Source: Takakia lepidozioides (lineage: Eukaryota > Streptophyta > Takakiopsida > Takakiales > Takakiaceae). Taken from it: 64,000 nt of DNA. The position numbers and the translations under genes are program-made. The stretch spans positions 9,548,001 through 9,612,000 of the forward strand of contig CM060734.1 in assembly GCA_030704615.1 (NCBI GenBank), given 5' to 3'. Every line of letters begins with the position of its first letter. Within the stretch, counting starts at the first letter, position 1. Below, piece by piece: positions 63,673 to 64,000 of this stretch. The notes beneath the pieces were generated by a model that saw nothing but the letters and a program-made list of their open reading frames with translations, was not told the origin of the DNA and searched no databases.

Positions 63673-64000
63673 CTACCCCAGAATATCATCCGGAGGGTCA
63701 TCTTCCGGACTGTAATAGGGCGGGGGAGGTGCCTCCGAAACTGCAAGCGTTGGGTTAATCGCAATGTATGAAGGAAGCGCCATCTCTGGCATCTTCGCAC
63801 GTTGTACTTGACGATGCATGTTGTCATGTTCTTTCCCTAAGTTGATCGCATCTGCTAGTGTAACAGGTCTCTGTTGCAACACAAACAAGTGAATATCCTC
63901 TCGTAACCCACTCAGAAAGCAATCTTTCAGAACCCCATCATCCAAGGGTGTTAGAGGATTCTGTAATCGCATTAGCTCTTTGAAACGCGTCTCAAAATCA
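63673..64000 (-). CDS. Ty3/gypsy-type gag fragment, open to the right edge
   Basis: Open from 64000 to a stop at 63673-63675: DFETRFKELMRLQNPLTPLD, LKDCFLSGLREDIHLFVLQQ, TLADAINLGKEHDN, then a Pro-rich tail (PPPPYYSPEDDPPDD). The F-x3-F...FLSGL...DI pattern with a following helix is the retrotransposon gag domain. It differs from the chromovirus gag at 10-11 kb, so it is another family. N-terminus and pol lie outside the window. Confidence 0.75.
   Translation of the reverse strand, partial: DFETRFKELMRLQNPLTPLDDGVLKDCFLSGLREDIHLFVLQQRPVTLADAINLGKEHDNMHRQVQRAKMPEMALPSYIAINPTLAVSEAPPPPYYSPEDDPPDDILG

Overview
The window comes from a nuclear genome of the green-plant (streptophyte) lineage, dense in transposons. 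The evidence is one spliced Tubby-like F-box protein gene with plant-type sequence and intron positions, a decayed plant-type receptor-like kinase, chromovirus, Athila-like and copia LTR retrotransposons, MULE, hAT and CACTA DNA transposons, and non-LTR elements. I lean towards a seedless lineage such as a charophyte or bryophyte on general resemblance only; the species cannot be fixed from the sequence.

Layout. 1-1743: an uninterrupted hAT transposase reading frame running off the left edge (minus strand). 2.18-3.85 kb: a degenerate tandem array of exon-like units of about 155 bp. 4.29-15.18 kb: an old Ty3/gypsy chromovirus pol ('host' copy H), interrupted by a younger tandem chromovirus with three LTRs, and then locally rearranged by a 0.68-kb inversion. 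15.18-27.46 kb: a block that looks inserted into H; it carries a MULE copy, a gypsy fragment and an Athila-like element with an extra third ORF. H resumes for 64 bp at 27.46 kb. 27.5-32.65 kb: an unknown ORF fragment, an L1-like LINE tail and a third MULE copy split by a CACTA-type MITE. 32.7-37 kb: gene-poor DNA with homopolymers, tRNA-like SINE pieces and inverted repeats. 38.14-43.51 kb: the Tubby-like F-box gene (four coding exons), whose third intron holds a 5'-truncated LINE with a perfect 15-bp target duplication. 44.9-49.3 kb: a receptor-like kinase pseudogene (minus) with a Ty1/copia element in an intron. 49.66-63.08 kb: a candidate 13.4-kb MULE flanked by an 11-bp direct repeat. 63.67-64.0 kb: a gypsy gag fragment running off the right edge.

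The most interesting object is the 13.4-kb unit. It appears to hold two divergent genes. On the plus strand is a MULE transposase with DDE residues and a SWIM finger. On the minus strand is a multi-exon gene whose product joins a ParB-like domain to a C-terminal beta-class (N4/N6) DNA methyltransferase-like domain. An array of 96-bp repeats lies between the genes and an array of 146-bp repeats lies in an intron. Both arrays, and the subterminal DNA of the other MULE copies, repeat a GGCGCC-centred motif. Both genes carry nonsense codons that can all be explained by C-to-T or G-to-A changes, so this copy is probably inactive, but the architecture is legible. Apart from the Tubby-like gene, and possibly the hAT reading frame, most coding sequence here is relic.
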